Positions 33,951 through 43,105 of a stretch of 64,000 bases of DNA are shown here, piece by piece. Below the pieces are notes generated by a model. The model worked only from the letters and a program-made list of their open reading frames with translations. It had not been told where the DNA came from and did no database searches. Each line of letters starts with the position of its first letter. Within the stretch, counting starts at the first letter, position 1. A program made the position numbers and the translations under genes. This DNA comes from Faecalicatena_A orotica (GTDB lineage: Bacteria > Bacillota > Clostridia > Lachnospirales > Lachnospiraceae), in NCBI RefSeq assembly GCF_040545875.1, contig NZ_JBEPMR010000014.1; one strand, 5' to 3'.

Positions 33951-34394
33951 TTAAATCTTCACATTAGAAACATATGCTTCTGACGCTTCCCATACATCAA
34001 ATCCGCTGCCTCTTAAAATATCCACTACCCTTGCCGGATCATCGGTCTTAAGAACTGCGGATGCATCGGAACCATTTGCAAAAGCGTACATATACTCGAT
34101 GTTTACTTCGCCTTCCACGATCTGGTGCATTGCTTTGCTCAGGGAGCCTGTGGCATGTGGAACACGCAGTGCAACTACGTCCGTCAGCATTGCTGTGATA
34201 CCGTTCTCTTTGAGAACCGCCCTTCCTTTATTCGGATCAGATACGATCATACGCAGCATCCCATAGTCTGATGTGTCTGCCAGACTCAAAGCCACGATAT
34301 TGACGTCATTGCTGGCAAGTACTGCAAGGACCTCATCCAGCCTTCCTTCCCGGTTCTCGAGAAATACTGATAATTGTTGAATTGTGATACCCAT
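33951..34394 (-). CDS. Tandem ACT-domain protein
   Basis: 147 aa made of two ACT repeats (about 1-68 and 70-147), each with an N-terminal strand and a turn such as ENREGRLDEVLAVLA. ACT domains bind amino acids. Such stand-alone tandem ACT genes commonly accompany phenylacetate-CoA ligases in Clostridia, where they may sense aromatic amino acids. AGGAGG before the ATG. Last gene of the operon; related to the ACT gene at 35772. Confidence 0.82.
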   Translation of the reverse strand: MGITIQQLSVFLENREGRLDEVLAVLASNDVNIVALSLADTSDYGMLRMIVSDPNKGRAVLKENGITAMLTDVVALRVPHATGSLSKAMHQIVEGEVNIEYMYAFANGSDASAVLKTDDPARVVDILRGSGFDVWEASEAYVSNVKI

Positions 34395-34408
34395 CGTGCT
34401 TACCTCCT

Positions 34409-35743
34409 TTACTGCAGATTACGGTTGTCGATGACACGTACTGCTTTTCCTTCACTTCTCTGAATTGTCTTAGGCTCTACCAGTTTTACACGGGCAGATA
34501 CCCCGAGTGCCTGTTTGAGAACTGCACCGATCTTGTTCTTCAGTGCATCCAGCTTTCTGATCTCATCAGAGAACATACTCTCGTCTACCTCTACCATGAC
34601 TGTCAGTACATCCAGATTATCCTCACGGTCTACGATCATCAAATAATGAGGTGCTACCGCACCGCCCATGCCAAGGAGTGCTGTCTCAACCTGTGTCGGG
34701 AATACATTGACTCCGCGGATTACCTTCATATCGTCTGTACGTCCTGTAAACTTGGATATTCTTGGCGTTGTCCTGCCGCATGCACAGGTGCTGTGGTCGA
34801 TACTTGTCAGATCCTTTGTGCGGTAACGGAGCAGAGGCATTGCCTCCTTTGCAAGTGTCGTAAATACGAGTTCTCCTGTCTCACCGTCAGCACACGCTTC
34901 ATATGTAGAAGGATTCAGGACTTCTGGATAGAAGTAGTCCACGTTAATATGTAACCCCGCATGGTGGATGCAATCCTGCGCCACACCCGGGCCGGAAATC
35001 TCACACAAACCATAAATATCAAAACAGTTGATATTCAGAATGCTCTCAATCTTCTTGCGCATCTCAACCGTCCACGGTTCTGCCCCGTGGATACCAGCTT
35101 TCAGTTTCAGGCGGTCAACGACGCCCGCCTCTTCAAGAGATTCCGCCAGATGCAGTGCATAAGATGGTGTACATGCAAATGCTGTAGAACCGAAATCTTC
35201 CATACACATCATCTGCCGCTTCGTATTTCCGGCGGACATCGGGATTGCCGTAGCACCAAGTGCCTTTGCGCCGTAATCCAGCCCCATGCCTCCTGTAAAC
35301 AGCCCGTATCCATAGCATACATGAATGATATCCTCATCCGTCAGCCCTGCCATTGTCAGGCATCTGGCAACACATTCCCCCCAGACATCCACATCCTTCT
35401 GTGAATAGGACGCAAGTGTCAGCTTTCCCGTTGTACCGGATGTCCCCTGTACGCGCACCACATCCTTTTTCGGAATGGCAAGAAGCCCGAACGGATAATT
35501 ATCTCTTAAATCTTCCTTTGTTGTAAACGGAAGTTTGCCGATGTCCTCAATGCCTTTGATGTCGCCCGGCTCCACGCCAAGATCTTTCATTTTTTTGTGA
35601 TAAAAATCTACATTATTGTATACTCTGTTCACTACATCAACCAGACGCCTGCTCTGCAGAGCTGCCATCTCGTCGCTGCTCATACATTCGATTTTGGGGT
35701 CCCTGATCCTCTCGACCCAGTTTTCTAATTTTACTGCCGCCAT
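34409..35743 (-). CDS. Phenylacetate-CoA ligase family protein, copy 1
   Basis: 444 aa adenylate-forming enzyme of the PaaK group. The ATP/AMP loop is VRVQGTSGTTGKLTLASY (near 95), and FTGRTDDMKVIRGVNVFP is the hinge to the C-terminal lid with its AMP-binding Asp/Arg. A Cys pair in HSTCACGRTTPRI is typical of PaaK-like enzymes. It would link an aryl-acetate to CoA with ATP, or run in reverse to gain ATP. Lies between two ACT genes. Confidence 0.85.
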   Translation of the reverse strand: MAAVKLENWVERIRDPKIECMSSDEMAALQSRRLVDVVNRVYNNVDFYHKKMKDLGVEPGDIKGIEDIGKLPFTTKEDLRDNYPFGLLAIPKKDVVRVQGTSGTTGKLTLASYSQKDVDVWGECVARCLTMAGLTDEDIIHVCYGYGLFTGGMGLDYGAKALGATAIPMSAGNTKRQMMCMEDFGSTAFACTPSYALHLAESLEEAGVVDRLKLKAGIHGAEPWTVEMRKKIESILNINCFDIYGLCEISGPGVAQDCIHHAGLHINVDYFYPEVLNPSTYEACADGETGELVFTTLAKEAMPLLRYRTKDLTSIDHSTCACGRTTPRISKFTGRTDDMKVIRGVNVFPTQVETALLGMGGAVAPHYLMIVDREDNLDVLTVMVEVDESMFSDEIRKLDALKNKIGAVLKQALGVSARVKLVEPKTIQRSEGKAVRVIDNRNLQ

Positions 35744-35771
35744 TTCACTAACTCCTTATCTGTTATACAGT

Positions 35772-36191
35772 CTATAAATCCGCTTCCTCTACCATCTTCA
35801 CACCGGCTTCCTTCAATACCCTGGCTGCTTTGTCATAGTCATCGGTATTAAATACCATGACCGGTGCTTTTTCTTCACGGATTACAAAAGAATAAATATA
35901 ATTGACGTTAATTTCTCCGTCAGCAAGGATGGATAACATCCGGTTGAGATTCCCCTTCTCATCCTTCAGCTCCACACCAATAACCTCATGTATCCTGACC
36001 ACGAAGCCCTTTCCTGTCAGATACTCCTTCGCTTCTGCCGGTTTGTCCACTACCAGCCGCAGTATGCCGAACTCGGGGGTGTCGAAAGAGGCTACTGCAC
36101 GGATGTTGATATGCGCTTCCGTCAATGCCGATGTCACCCGCATCAGGCTTCCCGGTCTGTTCTCCACAAACACTGATAACTGCTTAATCAT
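35772..36191 (-). CDS. Tandem ACT-domain protein, second
   Basis: 139 aa with two ACT repeats (about 1-66 and 68-139). The opening MIKQLSVFVENRPGSLMRVTSAL is closely similar to that of the ACT protein at 33951, so the two are probably paralogues. Sits between iorB and the first PaaK-like ligase. Confidence 0.82.
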   Translation of the reverse strand: MIKQLSVFVENRPGSLMRVTSALTEAHINIRAVASFDTPEFGILRLVVDKPAEAKEYLTGKGFVVRIHEVIGVELKDEKGNLNRMLSILADGEINVNYIYSFVIREEKAPVMVFNTDDYDKAARVLKEAGVKMVEEADL

Positions 36192-36210
36192 CCTCTCACC
36201 TGCCTTTACC

Positions 36211-36780
36211 TTATAATGCGAACCCTACCTCGAATGCCTTCTTATTGATTTCAATCGTTTTTGGCGGTACAGTCTTTTCAATTACATCATACCACTGCTC
36301 TTTCGTGAAATCCATATGCTGTGCCGCAATTCCGAGGACAATCAGGTTAAATACTTTTGGATTGCCAAGTTTTTTGGATTCTTCTGTCGCATTTACCTTA
36401 TAGACTTTATACTCTGCTTCCAGTTTCTCCATAATCTGATCCGGATATTCAGCCATTCCAATCACAACTGGCATCGGATCAATCCTCCAGTCATTCACAA
36501 TCAGGACACCGTCTTTTTTCAGGAAGTGCGCGTAACGCAGAGCCTCGAGACGTTCAAATGCAATGATTACATCTGCCTGCCCTTCCTCTACAATCGGCTC
36601 TGCAACCTTTTCGCCATATCTTACGAACGTAACAACACTGCCGCCCCTCTGTGCCATGCCGTGCACCTCGGAAAGCTTTACATCATAGCCTGCCGCAAGA
36701 GGCAGTCCTCCTAAAATTCTGCTGGTAAGCAGGGTTCCCTGACCGCCTACCCCTACAATCATGATATTCTTTGTTGCCAT
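36211..36780 (-). CDS. iorB: Indolepyruvate:ferredoxin oxidoreductase, beta subunit
   Basis: 189 aa gamma-domain-type POR subunit. The N-terminal IMIVGVGGQGTLLTSRIL is the conserved CoA-binding region, and EVHGMAQRGGSVVTFVR follows. Together with IorA it oxidatively decarboxylates aryl pyruvates to aryl-acetyl-CoA, reducing ferredoxin. It starts 3 bp after iorA. Confidence 0.92.
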   Translation of the reverse strand: MATKNIMIVGVGGQGTLLTSRILGGLPLAAGYDVKLSEVHGMAQRGGSVVTFVRYGEKVAEPIVEEGQADVIIAFERLEALRYAHFLKKDGVLIVNDWRIDPMPVVIGMAEYPDQIMEKLEAEYKVYKVNATEESKKLGNPKVFNLIVLGIAAQHMDFTKEQWYDVIEKTVPPKTIEINKKAFEVGFAL

Positions 36781-36782
36781 AA

Positions 36783-38528
36783 CTATTCACCCGCCTTTAC
36801 CAGTTCTATCGCATCAAATTTACATAATGATTCGCACAGTCCGCATCCTGTACACATTGTATCATCAATATGAATGGTTCCGTCCGCATTCTTCGTCATC
36901 GCAGGGCAGCCCGGCTTCATACACATGCCGCACTTCTTACACTTATCCTCATGCGCGATATAAATTGGCTTCCTTGATTTATCCAGAAGTACACAAGGGG
37001 ACTTGGTAATGATCACGGATACTTCATCTCTGGCCACCTCTTCTTTAATCACCTTTTCCAGTTCTGCAATATCAAAAGCGTTTATTTCCACGACATTCTT
37101 CACGCCCATTGCATGGCAGAGGGCCGGTATATTGATCGCATAGGTAGGATCACCCTGCAGCGTTTTCCCTGTTGCCGCATGATCCTGATGTCCGGTCATT
37201 CCTGTTGTCGAGTTATCCAGAATCATAACTGTACCAGTTGCATTATTGTATACCATGTTCATCAGGGAGTTCACGCCCGTATGTAAGAAGGTAGAATCGC
37301 CGATCACGGCAACCCAGTTTTTAATATATTCTTTTCCTTTTGCCTTTTCCATACCGTGCAGGGTGGAAATACTGGACCCCATGCACATAGTCGTATCTAC
37401 AACGCTCAAAGGTGCCACTGCACCCAGTGTATAGCATCCGATGTCACCTGCCGCATGCATTTTCAGCTTGTTTAAGACGTAGTAAACACTGCGGTGAGGA
37501 CATCCCGGACATAAGATCGGTGGGCGCTGCGGTGCTTCTGCCGGTGCTTTGATCTCCAGATCCTGTTTCAGGATGGCCTTTCTTAACATATTGGCGCTGT
37601 ACTCGCCCTGTACGGTAAAAATTTCTTTTCCGACAGCCTTGATCCCCCATGATTTTACCTGCTCCTCAATCACCGGATCCAGTTCCTCTACAACATACAG
37701 TGTATCCACTTTGGAAGCAAACTCTTCAATCATCTTTCTCGGAAGCGGATTTACCATGCCAAGTTTCAGCACAGATGCCTCCGGGAGTGCTTCTTTTACA
37801 TATTCATAAGGAATACCGCTTGTAATGACTCCGATTCTTGTGTCATTCATCTCCACTCTGTTGATTGGCAGTGTATTAGCCGCCTCTGCCAGTTCCAGAT
37901 TACGCTTTTCTATCTCTACATGGCGCAGCTTTGCATTTCCGGGCATCATGACATTCTTGCGGATATTCTTTTCATAAACTTTGTCTTCAACTGCTTCTCT
38001 TTCGCAAAGTTCCACCATCCCCTGTGAATGGGATAGCCTTGTTGTCAGACGTACGATAAACGGTCTGTCAAACTGCTCGCTTAATTCAAAAGCTGCCTTC
38101 ATAAATTCTTTCGCCTCTGCACTGTCTGACGGTTCAATGACCGGCACCTGTGAGGCTCTTGCCACCATTCTTGTGTCCTGCTCGTTCTGGGAGCTGTATA
38201 ATCCCGGGTCGTCTGCAACAACAAAAACAAGACCTCCATTCACTCCCATGTAAGATACGGAATACAGTGGATCTGAAGCCACATTCAGCCCGACGTGCTT
38301 CATACAGGCCATAGAACGTACACCAGCAAGGCTGGCACCGACTGCAACTTCGGCAGCCACTTTCTCGTTCGGTGCCCATTCCTCATAGAGATCATCCCTG
38401 TACTGTACCAGGTATTCGCTGATTTCTGTACTCGGTGTTCCCGGATAAGCAGAAGAAACCTTTACACCCGCTTCATAAGCCCCTCTGGCAATGGCTTCAT
38501 TTCCCAACATAATTACTTTTTCTGACAT
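36783..38528 (-). CDS. iorA: Indolepyruvate:ferredoxin oxidoreductase, alpha subunit
   Basis: 581 aa. Residues 1-360 are the POR alpha part (VSSAYPGTPSTEI), 340-500 the thiamine-diphosphate part (GDIGCYTLG, GDSTFLHTGVNSL with metal-binding Asp and Asn), and 525-581 two 4Fe-4S clusters (CKKCGMCMKPGCP and CTGCGLCESLCKF). This is the standard IorA fusion. It acts in aromatic amino acid fermentation after transamination. 3 bp downstream of the ligase at 38532. Confidence 0.95.
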   Translation of the reverse strand: MSEKVIMLGNEAIARGAYEAGVKVSSAYPGTPSTEISEYLVQYRDDLYEEWAPNEKVAAEVAVGASLAGVRSMACMKHVGLNVASDPLYSVSYMGVNGGLVFVVADDPGLYSSQNEQDTRMVARASQVPVIEPSDSAEAKEFMKAAFELSEQFDRPFIVRLTTRLSHSQGMVELCEREAVEDKVYEKNIRKNVMMPGNAKLRHVEIEKRNLELAEAANTLPINRVEMNDTRIGVITSGIPYEYVKEALPEASVLKLGMVNPLPRKMIEEFASKVDTLYVVEELDPVIEEQVKSWGIKAVGKEIFTVQGEYSANMLRKAILKQDLEIKAPAEAPQRPPILCPGCPHRSVYYVLNKLKMHAAGDIGCYTLGAVAPLSVVDTTMCMGSSISTLHGMEKAKGKEYIKNWVAVIGDSTFLHTGVNSLMNMVYNNATGTVMILDNSTTGMTGHQDHAATGKTLQGDPTYAINIPALCHAMGVKNVVEINAFDIAELEKVIKEEVARDEVSVIITKSPCVLLDKSRKPIYIAHEDKCKKCGMCMKPGCPAMTKNADGTIHIDDTMCTGCGLCESLCKFDAIELVKAGE

Positions 38529-38531
38529 ATT

Positions 38532-39842
38532 CTATAAACCATCCTTTCGTAAATCAGTCACTCTCTTTGCCTTGCCTTCAAAACGCTGGAGAGAGTTCGG
38601 TGCAACCAGCCTGATATGGGTTGCGAGTCCAAGCTGTGACTTCAGTGCAGACTTAATTCGCTGCTCCAGTTCGCTCAGCATAGCATAACTGTCCAGAAGC
38701 CTGTCATCAATCAGCTCTACAGTAATCGTCATGACATCCAGCCTGTTCTTTCTTTCTACCAGAATCTCATAATGAGGTCCGATTTCATCAATCTTGAATA
38801 AGACTTCCTCGATCTGTCCCGGGAATACATTGACCCCCCTGATTACGAGCATATCATCTGCACGCCCTGACAGGTTCGCCATACGCACCGTTGTCCTGCC
38901 GCATTTACATGGCTCATACATCAGTTTCGTCAGATCTCCCGTACGGTATCTGACTAATGGCAGGGCCTCCTTGCCCAGACAAGTGATTACCAGTTCCCCG
39001 ATTTCTCCCGGAGGAAGTACCTCTTCCGTCTCCGGATCAATGATCTCAGGAATGAACCAGTCCTCATTCACATGCATACCGCACAGTTCCGTACATTCTC
39101 CGGAAACTCCCGGCCCGCAGAGCTCGCTCATGCCGTAATTCTGCGTACAAACAAACTGGTCTCCCCAGACTTTATGCATCTCATCCCTCATCGGCTCGGT
39201 CATGCCTTCTCCGCCGAACAGCCCGATATGCAGCTTCAGATCTTTTGAAGGGTCAATCCCCCTGTCTCTGAGCACTTCCCCAAGATGGAGTGCATAAGAC
39301 GGCGTTGCAACTAACAGTGTGACTCCCATATCCTGCAGAAACATGATCTGCTTATTCGTATTGCCGGATGACATTGGTATGACAGATGCTCCTACCTTCT
39401 CCAGCCCTCCGTGCAGTCCCAGCGCACCTGTAAACGTACCGTATCCAAATGATATCTGGGCCACATCTTCCGATGTAGCGCCTCCCATACAGGCGATCCT
39501 TGCCACATTATTCAGCCATACATCCAGATCGTGGGCCGTGTAGCCTACTACTGTAGGCTTTCCTGTTGTTCCTGAACTGGCATGATATCTGACAATTTCC
39601 TTCTTATCCACCGCAAACAGTCCGTCCGGGTAATGGTCCCTGAAATCTGCTTTATATGTAAACGGCATCTTTCTTAAATCATCCAAAGTCTGAATATCTT
39701 CCGGTCTTACTCCCGCCTCGTCCATCTTCCGGCGGTAAGGCTCTACGCGTTCATAAATATATGATACCGTTTCCTTCAATCGTTCCTGCTGGATTTTCTC
39801 GATCTCAGCTCTCGGCAGAGTCTCTTCCTTTGCCCAAATCAT
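38532..39842 (-). CDS. Phenylacetate-CoA ligase family protein, copy 2
   Basis: 436 aa. PaaK-type adenylation motifs: VRYHASSGTTGKPTVVGYT (near 85), TQNYGMSELCGPGV, and LSGRADDMLVIRGVNVFP. The PCKCGRTT Cys pair is present. It is clearly a paralogue of the ligase at 34409 but not a recent copy. First gene of the six-gene operon, with AGGAGG eight bases upstream of the ATG. Confidence 0.87.
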   Translation of the reverse strand: MIWAKEETLPRAEIEKIQQERLKETVSYIYERVEPYRRKMDEAGVRPEDIQTLDDLRKMPFTYKADFRDHYPDGLFAVDKKEIVRYHASSGTTGKPTVVGYTAHDLDVWLNNVARIACMGGATSEDVAQISFGYGTFTGALGLHGGLEKVGASVIPMSSGNTNKQIMFLQDMGVTLLVATPSYALHLGEVLRDRGIDPSKDLKLHIGLFGGEGMTEPMRDEMHKVWGDQFVCTQNYGMSELCGPGVSGECTELCGMHVNEDWFIPEIIDPETEEVLPPGEIGELVITCLGKEALPLVRYRTGDLTKLMYEPCKCGRTTVRMANLSGRADDMLVIRGVNVFPGQIEEVLFKIDEIGPHYEILVERKNRLDVMTITVELIDDRLLDSYAMLSELEQRIKSALKSQLGLATHIRLVAPNSLQRFEGKAKRVTDLRKDGL

Positions 39843-39883
39843 TCCCTAAAACCTCCTTCGACATAAAACGTTCGTTAACAAAC

Positions 39884-39912
39884 AGTATAACACAAGACTT
39901 TGTCGAGTTAAA
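39884..39912 (-). promoter_or_regulatory. Candidate promoter of the aromatic 2-oxo-acid operon
   Basis: Minus strand: -35 TTTAAC (39907-39912), 17-bp spacer, -10 TATACT (39884-39889), about 42 bp before the ligase ATG. A GTTTGTTAACGAAC imperfect palindrome follows and may bind a regulator. Confidence 0.5.
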
Positions 39913-39936
39913 GCATTAAATTCATTTTTGGAGAAT

Positions 39937-40281
39937 GAATTTGTGGCAGTGCGGATAAACGGTCGCGAAGTGGAAGGGCAGGGGGTGTCTGTGGGGGTGT
40001 CCTGCTTTTCTAAATCCAGAGCGCTTGGTGAAGAAGTTCTAACCGTGCGAAAGGCGTCCGGGAGGGCACATCCAGTATGCGGCGAAAAAATTGATATTTT
40101 TTCACCTTAGACCGGAATGCAGCTTGATTTGGTGAATCAAGCTGCATCCCTCCCTGACGCCTTTCGCGCGGTAAGAACTTCTATTCACCCGCTTTATGGA
40201 GTTTTGAAAAGCAGGACACCCCCACAGCCACCCCCTGCCCTTCCACTTCGCTTGGTTCATCCAGTCAGTACAATAAAATTC
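39937..40281 (+). repeat. Large hairpin element, copy A
   Basis: Imperfect palindrome of about 345 bp. A short outer stem (39937-39943 with 40276-40281) encloses a 46-bp stem with one mismatch (39965-40010 with 40206-40251). An internal-loop region follows (AGAAGTTCTAAC opposite GTAAGAACTTCT), then a further stem, and a tip with two small hairpins (40084-40103 and 40118-40147, the latter with CTTGATTTGGTGAATCAAG). Copy B carries the same loops and tip in inverted orientation. No ORF with coding character. See findings. This and copy B fill the gene-free 39843-40698. Confidence 0.85.
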
Positions 40282-40366
40282 GTTTCCGGGTTGGGCTTCA
40301 TACCATTATAAAACCAGAAGGCTTTTGCATAGACGTGACATTTCTGATCCGGTAGTCTGAACCAAC

Positions 40367-40722
40367 AGGGAATTTATACCAGCCAAATTGGATGCACCAG
40401 CTGATAGGGATGGAAGCCGCAGGCCTTCCTGCAGGCGTTGCTTTTTGAAATTCCATTTAGCAGGCGATTAGAAGTTCTTACAGTCCATAAGACGCCCGGA
40501 AGGGATGAAACTTGATTCACCAAATCAAGTTTCATCCCGGCTAAAGCGAAAAAATATCAATTTTTTCGCAGCATGCCGGATGTGCCCTTCCGGGCGTCTT
40601 ATGGACTGTTAGAACTCCTTCGCAGTGCGGTCTGGATTTCAAAAAGTAATGCCTGCTGGAAGGCCTGCGGCTTCCATCCCTATCAGCGTCCCGCCTATTT
40701 ACTGCTTGTTATAAATTTCCCT
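40367..40722 (-). repeat. Large hairpin element, copy B
   Basis: Imperfect palindrome of about 356 bp, read on the minus strand to match copy A. The outer stem AGGGAATTTATA (40367-40378) pairs with TATAAATTTCCCT (40710-40722). The main stem runs 40400-40687, with arms that share few bases with copy A. The tip hairpins are at 40548-40567 and 40511-40529. It overlaps the last codons and stop of the symporter gene (stop 40699), so it may also end that transcript. Confidence 0.85.
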
Positions 40723-42054
40723 ATCCAACTCTTTCTCTTTTGCGTTGATGATTACGTTTGTGGCTGCATCTCCTACGACGTTCAGGGTGATGACGGCCAT
40801 TCCCGGCGGGTAGTTCATGGCTAATACGAGGGCGTAGCCGATCATACACAGGTCAGAGTTGAAGCCTAACCCGTTCAGCACGGCGAAGACCATCGTTGTC
40901 CCGGCCACCGGGATTGCGGGGGTTCCCATCGCGGTGCAGATTGACAGGAATGCCGCAAGTACCAGATGGGACGGCCTGATGTCGATTCCTGCAGATGTGG
41001 CTATGAATGTGATTGCCATCATATGCATGACTGTGGTTCCGTTCATGTTGATTGTCATTCCAGTTGGGAGTACGAAGCTGCTTATCTCTTCACTGCATCC
41101 CAGTTCTTCGATACATGTTTTTTTGTTCAGCGGAAGCGTCGCTGCGGACGAGTTTGTCGCCGCGGCAAACAGGCCGACCTTGAGAACTTTCTTTATGAAT
41201 ATAAAAGGGTTTAGTCTGGTTGTCAGCCAGATTCCGACCGGGTATATAGTAAATACGAGCAGCAGTCCGATAAATATTGTTGCCAGTATGTAAGTCAGTG
41301 ACGGCTGCAGATACTCTACTCCGTATGTTGCAAAGGTCCTCGTGATCATACAGAAGATCGCCACCGGGCTGATTTTATTGATCAGGAACTCCATATAAAC
41401 TTTGATGATCTCATTCAGGCTTTCCAGTACTTTTTTTAACGGGTCTGCTTTTTCTCTTAACAGGTTCATGCACAGGCCGATAATCACTGCCACTACCACA
41501 ACTGCCAGAATGCTGGTGTTCGTGGTAAACACCGAAAAAATATTGCTTGGAACGGCATTTACAACCGTTACAAGAGGATTGTATGAATCCATCGTTGCTA
41601 CCGACGATGTATCCGCTGCCGGCAGTTCAACGGAAAACCAGCCCAGTGTCTTTATCAGGTAAGCAAAACTTCCTGCGCAAAAAGCTCCGACAGCGTAGAA
41701 AGAAACAAAGCACAGCAAAGTTTTGCCGGCTATTTTACCAAGCTTTTCCGGATTTGACATGCTGCATAATGCAAGGCTGAGTGATACTAATACAAGCGGC
41801 ACAATCGCCAGCTGCAGTCCCTGCATAAACAGCTGCCCTATGATGTAAAAAATTCCTATTGATTTGAAACTGTCCTCTTTCGTAATATCTTGAAACAGAA
41901 TCCTGTTTATTACCTGCCATATATGGTCCTGCCCATTGGCCGTCAGGGATTCACGGATCAGCAGGAAAACAATTCCCAGTGCCAGTCCCCCGAATAATGC
42001 TATAACCATTTTCTTCATAATGGTCATGGGCTTTTTCTTTTGGTTCTCTCCCAT
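40699..42054 (-). CDS. Dicarboxylate/amino acid:cation symporter (DAACS family)
   Basis: 451 aa with eight or more hydrophobic segments and the SDF signatures AAATNSSAATLPLN (first re-entrant hairpin), PTGMTINMNGTTVM (TM7 with NMNGT) and AGIDIRPSHLVLAAF. It probably takes up a dicarboxylate or amino acid with Na+ or H+. Start 42054 has AGGAGG upstream; the longer open frame to 42234 runs through the terminator at 42103-42144. Its last codons form one arm of hairpin element B. Confidence 0.9.
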   Translation of the reverse strand: MGENQKKKPMTIMKKMVIALFGGLALGIVFLLIRESLTANGQDHIWQVINRILFQDITKEDSFKSIGIFYIIGQLFMQGLQLAIVPLVLVSLSLALCSMSNPEKLGKIAGKTLLCFVSFYAVGAFCAGSFAYLIKTLGWFSVELPAADTSSVATMDSYNPLVTVVNAVPSNIFSVFTTNTSILAVVVVAVIIGLCMNLLREKADPLKKVLESLNEIIKVYMEFLINKISPVAIFCMITRTFATYGVEYLQPSLTYILATIFIGLLLVFTIYPVGIWLTTRLNPFIFIKKVLKVGLFAAATNSSAATLPLNKKTCIEELGCSEEISSFVLPTGMTINMNGTTVMHMMAITFIATSAGIDIRPSHLVLAAFLSICTAMGTPAIPVAGTTMVFAVLNGLGFNSDLCMIGYALVLAMNYPPGMAVITLNVVGDAATNVIINAKEKELDREIYNKQ

Positions 42055-42102
42055 TCTATAACCTCCTGTATTGTGTAAACCAGAGTTATTTTCTAAAATA
42101 AA

Positions 42103-42144
42103 AATCCTGTGTCTGCATATCTTTTGATTTGCATTCACAGGATT
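42103..42144 (-). terminator. Terminator after the deoR-type gene
   Basis: AATCCTGTG (42103-42111) pairs with CACAGGATT (42136-42144), followed by TTTTATTTT on the minus strand. It separates the DeoR gene from the symporter. Confidence 0.75.
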
Positions 42145-42181
42145 CCATTCTTTGATCCAGCACATCGTATATAGCAATGTA

Positions 42182-42940
42182 CTAATAAACCAATGTAATC
42201 TGATTATTTTCACAGAATTCGACCCACCTGTCATCCGGTTTCCTATCCGTTACCAGATAGTTAATCTCGGAAAAGTCCAGCAGATGGGCAAATGCCCTTT
42301 TATCAAATTTCGAGTGATCAACAAACAGCGCAACTTCCCTGGCCTGCCCTGACATGGTCTTCTTCACTTCGGCCTCGGTTTCCTTTGAATCCATAATGCC
42401 GTACTCCATGTCAATCCCCTTGCAGCTGATCAGAAGCAGGTCAACATGATACTTTTTCACGTTTTCTTTCGCCACTGACCCCTGAAGAGAAAGTGTACTC
42501 CGGTTAAATGCCCCTCCGGTGGAAAGTAAATGTATATCTGTATTCGCCATTTCATTGAAGATCGCGGTTGATGTTGTGAGGAGCGTAATATCTCTGCTGT
42601 TAGGGATTAATTTAACCACCTCCATAACGGTCGTACTCGCATCCGCGGCAATTGTTACCTTATCCTTAAGCATAGGTGCAAATGCAATCGCCATTTTTTT
42701 CTTTTCTTCAATGTGAATCCCGGCTCTTTGATAAAAATGAATGCCCTCTCTTTGATTTTCAATATTCAGTACCGCACCGCCAAATGTACGGTTTAGAATG
42801 CCCTCATTTTCCAGCTTTTCAAGGTCACGCCTGATTGTCTCTTCTGTCACGCCAAAAATTGAGCTTAACTCTGATACGACTACTTTCTTTTCTGTTTGTA
42901 TCATGTTTTTTATTAGTTCTAACCTGTCTTTTGCAGCCAT
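42182..42940 (-). CDS. DeoR-family transcriptional regulator
   Basis: 252 aa. DeoR helix-turn-helix at 1-57 (AKDRLELIKNMI, VTEETIRRDLEKLENEGILNRTFGGAV) and a sugar-phosphate-binding domain (75-250) with IAADASTTVMEVV, LLSTGGAF and FVDHSKFDKRAF. Repressors of this type respond to a phosphorylated sugar. It lies directly after the carbohydrate operon and is its likely regulator. Start 42940 has AAGGAG eight bases upstream. Confidence 0.88.
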   Translation of the reverse strand: MAAKDRLELIKNMIQTEKKVVVSELSSIFGVTEETIRRDLEKLENEGILNRTFGGAVLNIENQREGIHFYQRAGIHIEEKKKMAIAFAPMLKDKVTIAADASTTVMEVVKLIPNSRDITLLTTSTAIFNEMANTDIHLLSTGGAFNRSTLSLQGSVAKENVKKYHVDLLLISCKGIDMEYGIMDSKETEAEVKKTMSGQAREVALFVDHSKFDKRAFAHLLDFSEINYLVTDRKPDDRWVEFCENNQITLVY

Positions 42941-43105
42941 CCTAACACTCCTTGTCAAAATCTGCATACCGGATTTTAATGCTGGTTTGGTATGTCAGAG
43001 TTTTATTTCTTTCTTTTATACTAACATGATTTCTTTTTGAGTTCAAAGTTTTTTCTTCTGTTTTCAACAAATCATATCTGTACAAAAAATCTGGAGTGTC
43101 TGGCC

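Noticed and set aside
39928..40311. Small open frames in the 39.9-40.3 kb gap as possible genes
   Set aside because: They lie wholly inside hairpin element A, have no Shine-Dalgarno sequence and resemble no protein family; the frame follows the palindrome.
40573..40824. Open frame from hairpin B into the symporter region
   Set aside because: It is antisense to the symporter end and continues out of the hairpin; no ribosome-binding site and no family match.
42055..42234. N-terminal extension of the symporter
   Set aside because: The extra 60 codons cross a terminator hairpin and are not hydrophobic or family-like; AGGAGG lies just before the ATG at 42054.
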